A stretch of 64,000 nucleotides of DNA, taken from Actinomycetota bacterium. Lineage in GTDB: Bacteria > Actinomycetota > Actinomycetes > JACCUZ01. The notes beneath the pieces are model-generated. The model worked only from the letters and a program-made list of their open reading frames with translations, had not been told where the DNA came from and made no database searches. Where the stretch lies: positions 1 through 64,000 of the forward strand of contig JAVEDI010000038.1 of the NCBI GenBank assembly GCA_030841035.1, read 5' to 3'. Numbering within the stretch: the first letter of the stretch is position 1; each line of letters starts with the position of its first letter. The position numbers were made by a program, and so were the translations under genes. This document shows, piece after piece, positions 55,597-64,000 of the stretch.

Positions 55597-58370
55597 ACCA
55601 GACGCTCGCCAGCGGCGAGGCGGCCACCGGGACAGGGCCGTCGACACCCGACATCAGGGCGGTGCAGGGTCGAGGTCGCCAGGCCCTGCGCCAGGGCGGT
55701 GTCCTCGTCGCGCAGCTCAGCGCCGGCGTCGGCAACCTGGCCTTCCTCCTGGTGTCGGCGCACCTGCTCCCACCCGGACAGTTCGCCCAGCTCGCCGCGT
55801 TCCTGGCCGTGTACCTGCTCCTGCACACGGTGGCGGCCGCCGCGGCTCCCGCCGTGGCGCTCGATCCCGGCCTCGAGGCCCGGCTGCGCTCACAGGCGCT
55901 GGCCACGGGCCTCGGTCTCGGGACGGCTGTGGCCCTGACCGCGTCGTGGACGAGCGAGGTCACCGGGTTGTCGGTGACCACCCTGCTGGCGCTCGGCGCT
56001 GCCGCGCCGGGTGCCACGCTGCTCGCGCTCGCCCGTGGTCGGCTCTACGGAGAGGAGCGCGGGGCAGCCGTGGCGGTGACGCTGCTCACCGAGCCGCTCG
56101 CAAGGGTGCTGTTCGGCATCGGGCTGGCTGTGCTGCTGCGGCCGCAGACCGCCGTGTGGGGTGTCGTCGCGGCCGGTTACGCGGCCCTCGCGGTCGCCGT
56201 CCTCACCGCTCGTGCACCGGCGCCGCCCGGCTCCGGTGCACGACCGCAGCTGTCCCCGGGCCTGCCGGCCCTCACCGCCGCCACGCTGCTCGGCGTCGCG
56301 GTCGTCGGCAGCCAGGACGTGATCTTCGCCAACCGGCTGCTGCCCGATGCGTCGGGCGCGCTGTTCGCGGCCGTCTCGACGTTGGGCGCCATGGTGTTCT
56401 TCGCCACCTCGACCGTGCCGCTGGTGATGCTGCCGCAGGCGGTACGGCGCGATCCCGGTGCGCTGTTGACCGCCACGTCGTTGACCGGCGGGCTCAGCGC
56501 GCTCGCGGTGGCGGCCCTGTCGTTCGCCCCCGCCTCGCTCTACGGGCTGCTGCTCGGCGAGCGCTACATCGCGGCGCACGAGCTGGCCGTCCCCTACCTG
56601 TGCGCGATGGCGGCGCTCGGCCTCAGCCGGGTGCTACTGGCCCACCTGTGCGCTACGGGGTCGGGCCGGCGGGCGTTCGCCATCACGCTGCTGGCGGTGG
56701 CCCTCCAGGCGGTCCTCGTGGTGATGGCAGGGTCGGCGGCCGAGGTGGTCACCGCCACCACGGTTGCGTCCTGCGCCCTGCTGGTGTCGGCCGTGGCCGC
56801 CGTCATGCTTCGTACGCCGGTGGTGCTGCCCGAAACGGTGGCTGCGCCTGTCGACATACCCGGGATCGGGGGCGGAGCGCACAGGGCGGCACGTCTCCTG
56901 TCGTGGCGGCGGAGGCTGGGCGCCGCGCTGCCGCTGGCGACGATCATCCTCGTGGCTGTCGCGCTGCGCGCCTACGTCACCCGCAGCGTGTGGATCGACG
57001 AGGCGATCAGCATCCGGCAGGCGAGCCAGCCCTACGGCGCGATGCTCTCCCAGCTGGCGGCCAACGACGTGCATCCGCCGCTCTACCACTCGCTGCTGTG
57101 GGCGGTCGTGCACCTGAGCGGCAGCGACGGTGAGGCTGTTGTCCGGCTGCCGTCCATGGTCGTCGGGACGCTTCTCGTGCCGGTCTTCTTCGTCGTCGCC
57201 CGAGACCTGTGGGACCGGCGCACGGGGCTCGTCGCGGCGGTGGTGGTTGCGGTGGCACCGGTGGCGGTGTGGTACTCCCAGGAGGCGCGGATGTACGCGC
57301 TGTGGATGCTCTTGGCGACGCTGCTGATCTGGCTGCAGGCGAAGCTGTGGCGCGGAGACCGCGGCTGGCGGCTGTGGGCCGGTCTCGCGCTCGCCGGAGC
57401 CGCCAGTCTGTGGACCCAGTGGTTCGCGGTGCTCCCGCTCGCCGTCGGCTACCTGGTGCTGCTCGGGCACGCTCTCGCCCGGTGGCGGGCGGGAGACGGT
57501 CCGCGCCGGCTGCTGGCCCTGCTCACCAGCGCGAGCGCCACCGTGGCGCTGGTGCTGCCGATCGTTCCTATCGGCCTCGCGCAGGCGGAGCGGGTGCTGG
57601 GTGGGGCCAGCGCAGGGTCCGGGGCGGCGGGGCAGACGGGGTCGGCAGCGTCGCAGGCGGTAGCCGGTGCACCCGACGTCTACGCCGCGCTCGCGAACGT
57701 GATCTGGGCGGTGTGGGGCTACCACTCAGACGAGCAGATGGTGCTGCTGTCGGCCCTGTGGCCGGTCATCGCGCTGCTGGCGCTGGCGCTGCTCGGCCGC
57801 GGCCGCTCACGGGAGGTGACGTTGCTCGTCGCGGTCGCCGGGGTGCCGTTCCTGGTGATGTTCGCGCTCGGGTTCGTGCAGCGCAACTTCTTCGAGCTGC
57901 GTTACTTCACGGCCACCGTGCCGGCCCTGCTGCTGCTCCTCGCCCGGCTCTCGGCGACATGGGGGCGCAGTCGGCTGACCGCGGCGGCCTTGCCCGCGCT
58001 GCTCGTGGTGTCGATGGCGGCGGGTCTGGTCGACCAGCAGGTCAACCGCTCCAATCCGCGCATCTACGACTTCCGCGGAGCCATTACGTGGGCCGCGGAC
58101 CGCGGCGAGGGCGACGACCTGCTGTTGTTCGCGCCGTCGTGGCTGTCCGACGAGCTCCACTACTACTCACCGGGGATGCGTACCCGAGCGATCCATGGAC
58201 CCGTCGCGCCACCGTCGGACGGCACCCGCGTGTTCGTCCTCGGCAGCTTCCTCGACGACCCGGCCACGAGCGGCGCCGTCGGCGACGTGCTGGCCCAGCT
58301 GAGGAACGCGGGCGCACGGCTGGTTGCGCGCCACAAGGTGGCCAACGTCGAGGTCTGGGAGTTCGCGTGA
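55593..58370 (+). CDS. Flippase-glycosyltransferase fusion (Wzx/MATE-like + GT-C)
   Basis: One uninterrupted 925-residue membrane protein. Residues about 30-415 have about 12 helices and resemble polysaccharide flippases (LVAQLSAGVGNLAFLLVSAHLL, then RLYGEERGAA). After a linker near 415-445 comes a GT39/PMT-like GT-C enzyme with the catalytic acidic pair in the first outer loop (WIDEAIS, D469-E470), VHPPLYHSLLW (from V493) and a periplasmic tail. It could move a lipid-linked sugar outward and use it at once. ATGA overlaps the upstream stop. Other flippases and GT-C enzymes are normally separate. Confidence 0.88.
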   Translation: MNQTLASGEAATGTGPSTPDIRAVQGRGRQALRQGGVLVAQLSAGVGNLAFLLVSAHLLPPGQFAQLAAFLAVYLLLHTVAAAAAPAVALDPGLEARLRSQALATGLGLGTAVALTASWTSEVTGLSVTTLLALGAAAPGATLLALARGRLYGEERGAAVAVTLLTEPLARVLFGIGLAVLLRPQTAVWGVVAAGYAALAVAVLTARAPAPPGSGARPQLSPGLPALTAATLLGVAVVGSQDVIFANRLLPDASGALFAAVSTLGAMVFFATSTVPLVMLPQAVRRDPGALLTATSLTGGLSALAVAALSFAPASLYGLLLGERYIAAHELAVPYLCAMAALGLSRVLLAHLCATGSGRRAFAITLLAVALQAVLVVMAGSAAEVVTATTVASCALLVSAVAAVMLRTPVVLPETVAAPVDIPGIGGGAHRAARLLSWRRRLGAALPLATIILVAVALRAYVTRSVWIDEAISIRQASQPYGAMLSQLAANDVHPPLYHSLLWAVVHLSGSDGEAVVRLPSMVVGTLLVPVFFVVARDLWDRRTGLVAAVVVAVAPVAVWYSQEARMYALWMLLATLLIWLQAKLWRGDRGWRLWAGLALAGAASLWTQWFAVLPLAVGYLVLLGHALARWRAGDGPRRLLALLTSASATVALVLPIVPIGLAQAERVLGGASAGSGAAGQTGSAASQAVAGAPDVYAALANVIWAVWGYHSDEQMVLLSALWPVIALLALALLGRGRSREVTLLVAVAGVPFLVMFALGFVQRNFFELRYFTATVPALLLLLARLSATWGRSRLTAAALPALLVVSMAAGLVDQQVNRSNPRIYDFRGAITWAADRGEGDDLLLFAPSWLSDELHYYSPGMRTRAIHGPVAPPSDGTRVFVLGSFLDDPATSGAVGDVLAQLRNAGARLVARHKVANVEVWEFA

Positions 58371-59959
58371 CCATGACCCGCACGGTCCTCGACCCCAGAG
58401 TCGCCGACCCGGCATGGGGCACCGCTCCGCTGGGAACTCGTACGCCACGGCACCTGCGGCTGCTGCTCACCCTGAACCTGCTCGCGACGTCGTGGTACTT
58501 CGGCTGGCTCCTGGACCCCGCGCGAGTGGGCAACCCGGGGCTGTACGCGGTCCTCGTGGTGGCCGAGGGCCTCAACCTGGTGCAGGCACTGGGCTTCTGG
58601 TGGACCCTGGCCGGGGAGCGCCGCTTCGCTCGTGGGCGGCCCGGCTCGTCGGCGGGCGGCCCGGCAGCGGTCGAGCGCCCGTCGGTGGACGTGCTCGTCC
58701 CTCGCTACTCCGAACCGGTCGAGATCGTCGAGCCGACTCTCGCGGCCGCTGTGCGGCTGCGCGGTGGCGACGTACGCGTGTGGTTGCTCGACGACGGTGA
58801 CAGCGACGAGATGGCCGCGCTGGCGAAGCGGGTCGGCGCGGGCTACCTGCGCCGCCACGAGCACACCGGCGCGAAGGCGGGCAACATCAACGCCGCACTG
58901 GCTCGCACGTCGGGCGAGTACGTGCTCGTGCTCGACTGCGACCACGTGCCGCACCCCGACTTCCTGGTGCGCACGCTGCCGGCGATGGCCGACCCGCACG
59001 TGGCGTTCGTGCAGACCCCCCAGCACTACGCCAACTCCACCGGCAACCCGGTGGCCGCGGCGGCGTGGAGTCAGCAGGCGCTGTTCTTCGGTTGCATCGC
59101 GCGGGGCAAGAACGTGCGCGGGGCGATGTTCTGCTGCGGGACCAACGTGGTGTTCCGGCGTGCGGCGCTCGACGACGTGGACGGCTTCCCGGAGGACTCG
59201 GTGACCGAGGACTTCCTGCTCTCCGTGCGGCTGCAGGAACGTGGCTGGCGCACCGAGTACGTCGCCGAGGTGCTGGCCCAGGGGCTCGGCCCGGAGGACA
59301 TGGCCAGCTACGCGAGCCAGCAGCTGCGCTGGGCGCGTGGCTGCCTGTCGGCGATCCCGACCACGTTGCGCTCGAACCTGTCCCCGAGGCTGAAGGCGCA
59401 GTACCTGCTCTCGAGCGCCTACTTCCTCTCGGGCTGGACCGTGGTGGTCTACATGATGCTGCCGGTCTCGCGGATCCTGCTGGGGGCTCAGCCGCTTGCG
59501 GTGTCCGGGGCCGACCAGTTCCTCGCTCACTTCGCGCCCTACTTCGCGCTGTCGCTGTTGACCGTCGCGGTGGCGGGCGCGGGTCGATACACCTTCGCGG
59601 CGTACTCCATGGCAGCGGCTGGTTTCTGGATCCACGTCTCGGCCTCGCTCGCCGTGCTGCTGCGCCGGCGCGGCCGCTTCGTCGTCACGCCCAAGAGCGG
59701 CTCGGTCGGCTGGCAGCCACGGGCCGTGTGGCCGGCGCTGGCGGCGATCGGGGTGCTGCTGGGGTCGTGCGCGGTCGGGCTGGCGCACGCCCGTGACGCC
59801 GCGATGCTCAACAACGTCACGTTCGCGTTGCTGCACGTCGTGGTGCTCACGAGCGGTGTGTCGGGCGCCCTGTCCCCGCAGTGGGCGAGGCGGTTGACCG
59901 CGCCGACCAGGACCGGGACGGCGGCCGAGCCGGCGGTCGAGCCGGTGGTGGTGCCCTAG
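58367..59959 (+). CDS. BcsA-like processive family 2 glycosyltransferase
   Basis: The 530-residue protein has two N-terminal helices (about 30-50, 58-80), a cytoplasmic GT-A domain and four to five C-terminal helices. The processive beta-glycan synthase motifs are complete: D142-D143, D190-x-D192, T280-E281-D282 and Q318-x-x-R-W (QQLRW). It would polymerise and export a beta-linked glucan or related glycan. There is no PilZ domain, so direct c-di-GMP control is not expected. GTG 58367 overlaps the upstream stop (GTGA); ATG 58373 is an alternative. Confidence 0.9.
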   Translation: MTMTRTVLDPRVADPAWGTAPLGTRTPRHLRLLLTLNLLATSWYFGWLLDPARVGNPGLYAVLVVAEGLNLVQALGFWWTLAGERRFARGRPGSSAGGPAAVERPSVDVLVPRYSEPVEIVEPTLAAAVRLRGGDVRVWLLDDGDSDEMAALAKRVGAGYLRRHEHTGAKAGNINAALARTSGEYVLVLDCDHVPHPDFLVRTLPAMADPHVAFVQTPQHYANSTGNPVAAAAWSQQALFFGCIARGKNVRGAMFCCGTNVVFRRAALDDVDGFPEDSVTEDFLLSVRLQERGWRTEYVAEVLAQGLGPEDMASYASQQLRWARGCLSAIPTTLRSNLSPRLKAQYLLSSAYFLSGWTVVVYMMLPVSRILLGAQPLAVSGADQFLAHFAPYFALSLLTVAVAGAGRYTFAAYSMAAAGFWIHVSASLAVLLRRRGRFVVTPKSGSVGWQPRAVWPALAAIGVLLGSCAVGLAHARDAAMLNNVTFALLHVVVLTSGVSGALSPQWARRLTAPTRTGTAAEPAVEPVVVP

Positions 59960-60945
59960 TGCCGGGCCATCGCCGGGGGGCCGGTCGGTCGGCGGTGCTG
60001 GCCCTGGCGGCCTCGGCAGCCCTGCTGCTGGTCGTCACGCCCCAGCCGTCGCAGGCCCCCGAGCGGGTCGCCTGGTCCAGCCCCTTGGCGCCCAGCCCGT
60101 TCGCCGGCGCACGGCTGTACGTCGACCCGGCGACCGCGGCCACCCGCGACCCGGTGCTCTCCAGGGTGACCGGCCGAGCGCAGGCCAGCTGGTTCGGTGA
60201 CTGGGTACCGACGGGCCGGCTCACCGCCGCGGTCTCCGACCTTGTCGGTCGCGCGGCGGCCGCAGGCGCGCTGCCGGTGCTGGTCGCCTACGACATTCCG
60301 CTTCGTGACTGCGGCTCCTACTCCCTCGGCGGCGCGAGCAGCTCGCGGGCCTACCGGGACTGGATCTCGGCGTTCGCGGCGGGCATCGGGCCGCAGCGCG
60401 CCGTCGTGGTGCTCGAGCCCGACGCGCTCGCGCAGATCGACTGCCTGTCGGCCGCGGACCGGGCGGCGCGTTACGACCTCCTGCGGTACGCGGTCAGGGT
60501 GCTGGACCGGCTGCCCGCGGTCGCGACGTACCTCGACGCCGGCCACAGCTCGTGGGTGCCCACCGCGGAGATGGCCGCTCGGCTGGTCCGCGCGGGTGTC
60601 GTGGCGACGCGTGGCTTCGCGCTGAACGTCTCGAACTTCCAGTGGACGACGGACGAGCTGCGCTACGGCCGGTCGCTGTCCTCGCTGCTGGGCTGGAAGC
60701 GTTTCGTCGTCGACACCAGCCGCAACGGGCTCGGCCCGGCGCTGGGCCCGGACGGCTGGTGCAACCCGTCCGGTCGCGCGCTCGGGGCGCCGCCGCTGAC
60801 ACCGGTGAACGACCGGCTCGTCGACGCGCTGCTGTGGGTCAAGCGACCGGGCGAGTCGGACGGCTCCTGCGGGCGGGGCGATCCACCGGCGGGCGTGTCA
60901 TGGGCCGCCTACGCGCGCGGTCTCGCGCAGCGGTCGCTGTGGTGA
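59959..60945 (+). CDS. Glycoside hydrolase family 6 (endoglucanase/cellobiohydrolase)
   Basis: The 328-residue protein has a signal or membrane-anchor helix (about 11-27). The GH6 catalytic core shows YDIPLRDCG with catalytic acid D117, VLEPDALAQIDC, DAGHSSWVP and VDTSRNGLGP. Such enzymes cut beta-1,4-glucan. No cellulose-binding module is attached. Its gene begins on the last base of the synthase stop codon (TAGTG), so synthase and hydrolase are coupled, as with cslA and the GH6 cslZ of Streptomyces. A glycan-trimming rather than feeding role is inferred. Confidence 0.92.
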   Translation: MPGHRRGAGRSAVLALAASAALLLVVTPQPSQAPERVAWSSPLAPSPFAGARLYVDPATAATRDPVLSRVTGRAQASWFGDWVPTGRLTAAVSDLVGRAAAAGALPVLVAYDIPLRDCGSYSLGGASSSRAYRDWISAFAAGIGPQRAVVVLEPDALAQIDCLSAADRAARYDLLRYAVRVLDRLPAVATYLDAGHSSWVPTAEMAARLVRAGVVATRGFALNVSNFQWTTDELRYGRSLSSLLGWKRFVVDTSRNGLGPALGPDGWCNPSGRALGAPPLTPVNDRLVDALLWVKRPGESDGSCGRGDPPAGVSWAAYARGLAQRSLW

Positions 60946-62138
60946 GCACTCCTGCCACGGAGCAGCCGCGCTTCGAGCTGTTGGACGCGATCCGCTTCGC
61001 GGCGGCCTCGATGGTCGTCGCCTTCCACTACCTGTTCAACGGCGTCGCGGGCGGGAAGGTCACGTCGCTGACGCTGGACGGTCCACCGCTGGACGTGGCG
61101 CCCGGCGTGGTGAAGTACGGCTATCTCGGGGTCCCGCTGTTCTTCCTCGTCAGCGGCTTCGTCATCACCCGGTCCACGCGCGGCCGGTCTGCCGACCGGT
61201 TCGTCGTCGGCCGAGCGCTGCGGCTGCTGCCGGCTTACTGGTGCGGCGTACTCATCACGTCGACGGTCGCCGTGTGGCTCGGCGGCCAGGTCGTCCACGT
61301 CGACGTACCGATGGTGCTCGCCAACCTCACCATGGTGCCGCCGCTGTTCGGACAGCCGTTCGTGGACGGGGTGTACTGGACGCTGCTGGTCGAGCTGCAG
61401 TTCTACCTGCTGGTGCTGGCGTTGTTGCAGGTCGGCAGGGGCAGGCTCGTCGAGCGGTTCGTGCCGTGGTGGGCCCTACTGATGCTCGGCGCGACGGCCG
61501 CGGGTGTCGGCCGGGTGCCCTATCTCGGTGGCTACATGGGTTTCTTCGCCGCCGGTGCTGTCCTCAGCACGCTGCAGCAACGGGGGGCGTACGCCGACGG
61601 GCGTGAGCGCCTCGTCCTGCTGGCGGGTCTGGCGGCGGCGTACTGCGTGGGCGTCCAGCACTGCGTCGTCGAGCTGCCGGCGCTGGAGGCGCAGCGGCAC
61701 ACGACGTATTCGGTGCCGGTGGTGGTCGCCCTCGTGACGGCGGGCCACCTGATGCTCGCGGCCTTCTGCGTGCCGCGCGTCGCGCGGCTGAGGGTGCCGG
61801 GAGCCCGGGCGCTCGGCTCCCTGACCTACCCGCTCTACCTGCTCCACGCGCACCTGGGCTACATGCTGCTCAACCGGTTCGCCCGCCCGGAGACCACGTG
61901 GTTCGTCTACCCGGCGTTGGTCGCGGGGATCCTTGCCCTGTCGGGTGCCGTGCACCTCGTCGTCGAGAAGCGGCTCGAGGCGGTCTGGCGTCGGCTCTTC
62001 GAGGCGACGCTGGGCGCCGGAATGCGAGCGGCGGCAGGTTCAGCGGCCACCTGTGTCCGCTCCTGGAGGTCGAGGCCCCACCCGTGGCTCTCCTCGAAGA
62101 CGCGCTCCTGCAGTCGCGCCGAGCCGAGCCGTCGGTAG
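60942..62138 (+). CDS. Membrane O-acyltransferase (acyltransferase 3 family)
   Basis: Adds acetyl or another acyl group to the glycan at the membrane. The 398-residue protein has about ten helices, the catalytic H29 in VVAFHYLF, and FFLVSGFVIT and RALRLLPAYW, as in OafA/YrhL proteins. The last 50 residues are a polar, Arg-rich tail. GTG 60942 overlaps the GH6 stop (GTGA). It is the last gene of the operon and ends 39 bases from the convergent glgB stop. Confidence 0.9.
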   Translation: MSTPATEQPRFELLDAIRFAAASMVVAFHYLFNGVAGGKVTSLTLDGPPLDVAPGVVKYGYLGVPLFFLVSGFVITRSTRGRSADRFVVGRALRLLPAYWCGVLITSTVAVWLGGQVVHVDVPMVLANLTMVPPLFGQPFVDGVYWTLLVELQFYLLVLALLQVGRGRLVERFVPWWALLMLGATAAGVGRVPYLGGYMGFFAAGAVLSTLQQRGAYADGRERLVLLAGLAAAYCVGVQHCVVELPALEAQRHTTYSVPVVVALVTAGHLMLAAFCVPRVARLRVPGARALGSLTYPLYLLHAHLGYMLLNRFARPETTWFVYPALVAGILALSGAVHLVVEKRLEAVWRRLFEATLGAGMRAAAGSAATCVRSWRSRPHPWLSSKTRSCSRAEPSRR

Positions 62139-62177
62139 CGCCGGGGCGCCGGTCGTGGGTCCGGCAGACGACACCTG

Positions 62178-64000
62178 CTAGCCGGCGGCCTGCCGGCGCA
62201 GCCACACCGTGCCGAGCGGCGGCACCCGCAACGCCGCCGACGCCGGTCGTCCGTGCCACGAGTCGGACGTCGCCGTGACGGTGCCGAGGTTGCCCACGCC
62301 GCTGCCGCTGTAGATCTCGGCGTCGGTGTTGAGCACCTCCTCCCAGTCGCCTGCGAACGGCAGGCCGACCCGGTACCCCTCGTGCGGGAGCGCCGAGAAG
62401 TTGGCGATGCACGCGAGCACCGAGCCGTCGGTGCCGTGGCGCAGGAAGGAGAACACGTTGTTCCCCGCGTCGTTGGCGTCGATCCACTCGAAGCCGGCGG
62501 GATCGGCGTCGCGGGTGAACAGTGCGGGACTCTCCGTGTAGACCCGGTTCAGGTCGGCGACCAGGCTCTGGACACCCTGGTGGTCGGGGTTCGCGGTGAG
62601 CCACCAGTCGAGCGACCGCGACTCGGCCCACTCCGACTCCTGGCCGAACTCCGACCCCATGAACAGCAACTGCTTGCCGGGGTGGGCCCACATGAACGCG
62701 AGGTAGGCGCGCAGGTTGGCGAGCTTCTGCCAGTGATCACCAGGCATCTTGCCCAGCAGCGACCCCTTGCCGTGCACGACCTCGTCGTGGCTGATCGGCA
62801 GCACGTAGTTCTCGGAGTAGGCGTACATCATCGAGAACGTCATCTGGTGGTGGTGGTACTGGCGGTAGATCGGCTCGTTGGCGACGTAGCCCAGCGAGTC
62901 GTGCATCCAGCCCATGTTCCACTTGAACCCGAAGCCGAGTCCGCCCAGGTGCGTGGGCCGGGTGACACCGGGCCACGCGGTCGACTCCTCGGCGATGGTG
63001 ACGATGCCGGGCACCCGCTTGTACGCCGTCGCGTTGACCTCCTGCAGGAACGACACCGCATCGAGGTTCTCGCGACCGCCGAACTGGTTGGGCAGCCACT
63101 CGCCTTCCTTGCGCGAGTAGTCGAGGTAGAGCATGGAGGCGACGGCGTCGACGCGTAGCCCGTCGATGTGGAACTCCTCGAGCCAGTAGAGCGCGTTGGC
63201 GACCAGGAAGTTGCGCACCTCTGTGCGACCGAAGTTGAACACCAGCGTGCCCCAGTCGGGCTGCTCGCCACGGCGGGGATCGGGATGCTCGTAGAGCGCG
63301 GTCCCGTCGAACCTGGCCAGCGCCCAGGCATCCTTGGGGAAGTGGGCAGGCACCCAGTCGACGATGACCCCGATCCCCGCCTGGTGCAGGCGGTCGACGA
63401 GGTAGCGGAAGTCGTCGGGGTCGCCGAAGCGGGAGGTCGGCGCGAAGTACGAGGACACCTGGTAGCCCCACGAGCCGCCGAAGGGGTGCTCCGCCACGGG
63501 CAGGAACTCGACGTGGGTGAAGCCCAGGTAGCTCACGTGCCCGACCAGCTCGTCGGCGAGCTCGCGGTAGGAGCGGCCCTGCCGCCACGAGCCGAGGTGC
63601 ACCTCGTAGGTGCTCATGGGGCTGGCCAGCGCGTCGGTCCTGGCCCGCCGTTCCAGCCACTCCTGGTCGCCCCACTCGTGCCGGGACGTGAACACCACCG
63701 ATGCGGTCGCCGGCGGCACCTCGGCCCGGAACGCGACCGGGTCGGCCTTCTGTCGCCACTCGCCGTCGTGCCCGAGGACGGCGTACTTGTAGTGGGTTCC
63801 GTCGCCGATGTCCGGCACGAACAGCTCCCACACGCCGGTCGAGCCCATGGCCCGCATAGGGTGCGCGCGGCCGTCCCAGTGGTTGAAGTCGCCGAGCAGC
63901 CGGACGCCCTGCGCGCTGGGCGCCCAGACGGCGAAGGACGTGCCCTGGACCGGACCCGAAGCACCCTCGTAGGTGTGGGTGTGGGCGCCGAGGACCTTCC
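62178..64000 (-). CDS. glgB: 1,4-alpha-glucan branching enzyme, 5' end beyond the window
   Basis: Makes alpha-1,6 branches in glycogen. The reading frame stays open to the window edge, so the start is missing; about 606 residues are seen. The CBM48 domain is visible at the edge ([20 protein letters not shown]), followed by the GH13 barrel with the four conserved regions: [17 protein letters not shown] (nucleophile Asp), [10 protein letters not shown] (acid Glu) and [11 protein letters not shown]. The C-terminal beta domain is complete. The methionine near 63857 lies inside the protein and is not the start. Confidence 0.96.
   Translation of the reverse strand, partial: KVLGAHTHTYEGASGPVQGTSFAVWAPSAQGVRLLGDFNHWDGRAHPMRAMGSTGVWELFVPDIGDGTHYKYAVLGHDGEWRQKADPVAFRAEVPPATASVVFTSRHEWGDQEWLERRARTDALASPMSTYEVHLGSWRQGRSYRELADELVGHVSYLGFTHVEFLPVAEHPFGGSWGYQVSSYFAPTSRFGDPDDFRYLVDRLHQAGIGVIVDWVPAHFPKDAWALARFDGTALYEHPDPRRGEQPDWGTLVFNFGRTEVRNFLVANALYWLEEFHIDGLRVDAVASMLYLDYSRKEGEWLPNQFGGRENLDAVSFLQEVNATAYKRVPGIVTIAEESTAWPGVTRPTHLGGLGFGFKWNMGWMHDSLGYVANEPIYRQYHHHQMTFSMMYAYSENYVLPISHDEVVHGKGSLLGKMPGDHWQKLANLRAYLAFMWAHPGKQLLFMGSEFGQESEWAESRSLDWWLTANPDHQGVQSLVADLNRVYTESPALFTRDADPAGFEWIDANDAGNNVFSFLRHGTDGSVLACIANFSALPHEGYRVGLPFAGDWEEVLNTDAEIYSGSGVGNLGTVTATSDSWHGRPASAALRVPPLGTVWLRRQAAG

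Noticed and set aside
63612-63857. Start of glgB at the methionine near 63857
   Set aside because: The frame continues upstream to the window edge with typical CBM48 sequence, so the true start lies outside.

Overview
The window is a 64 kb chromosomal segment of a very GC-rich actinobacterium (class Actinomycetes; genus not determinable from the sequence alone). This rests on codon usage strongly biased to G or C in third positions, frequent GTG starts, the order argS-lysA-hom-thrC-thrB-rho-rpmE-prfA-prmC-tsaC-glyA-wecA-atp, a fosfomycin-resistant type of MurA (Asp instead of Cys), NucS-type mismatch repair, a DUF2550 gene after atpC, and FilP/Scy-like coiled-coil genes. From memory, the gene order resembles the Streptomyces region that runs from hom to icmA, but this is not Streptomyces: FilP carries a long acidic tail and the Scy-like protein is short. 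No insertion sequence, prophage or CRISPR array was seen.

Region 1 (1-24.8 kb) is housekeeping. It holds a tRNA-Arg, an orphan response regulator, argS, lysA, a PadR/membrane-protein pair, the threonine branch (hom, thrC, thrB), rho with a long leader, rpmE with a textbook terminator, prfA-prmC, tsaC, glyA, wecA, and a complete ATP synthase operon preceded by two small AtpI/AtpZ-type membrane proteins. Many genes here appear to be leaderless, with a TAGSCT-like -10 box six to seven bases before the start codon.

Region 2 (24.8-51.3 kb) is built around acyl-CoA and coenzyme B12 metabolism. A PduO-type cobalamin adenosyltransferase, two 3-hydroxyacyl-CoA dehydrogenases (one a tandem fusion), ethylmalonyl-CoA mutase, crotonyl-CoA carboxylase/reductase, methylmalonyl/ethylmalonyl-CoA epimerase, acetoacetyl-CoA thiolase, the mutase chaperone MeaB and an isobutyryl-CoA mutase large subunit make up most of the front half of the ethylmalonyl-CoA pathway. 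ccr and ecm, 14.5 kb apart, share an operator-like motif in the same register with their -10 boxes: a perfect 14-bp palindrome at ccr and an 11/14 match at ecm. This suggests one regulator controls both. Interspersed are murA, two single-domain STAS proteins, a D-amino-acid-oxidase-like enzyme, nucS, an AI-2E-family permease, the FilP/Scy-like cytoskeletal pair, a Tat-exported PhoX-like phosphatase, and an ECF sigma factor with an unusual membrane-anchored partner.

Region 3 (51.3-64 kb) holds a thioredoxin-TPR protein, then a tight seven-gene exopolysaccharide operon in which six genes overlap their neighbours. It encodes a polyprenyl-phosphate sugar transferase-like GT2, a GT4, a CsaB-like pyruvyltransferase, a 925-residue fusion of a Wzx/MATE-type flippase with a GT-C glycosyltransferase, a BcsA-like processive GT2, a GH6 glucanase and a membrane O-acyltransferase. 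The fusion and the combination of enzymes suggest an uncharacterised cell-surface glycan pathway. The window ends inside glgB on the opposite strand.
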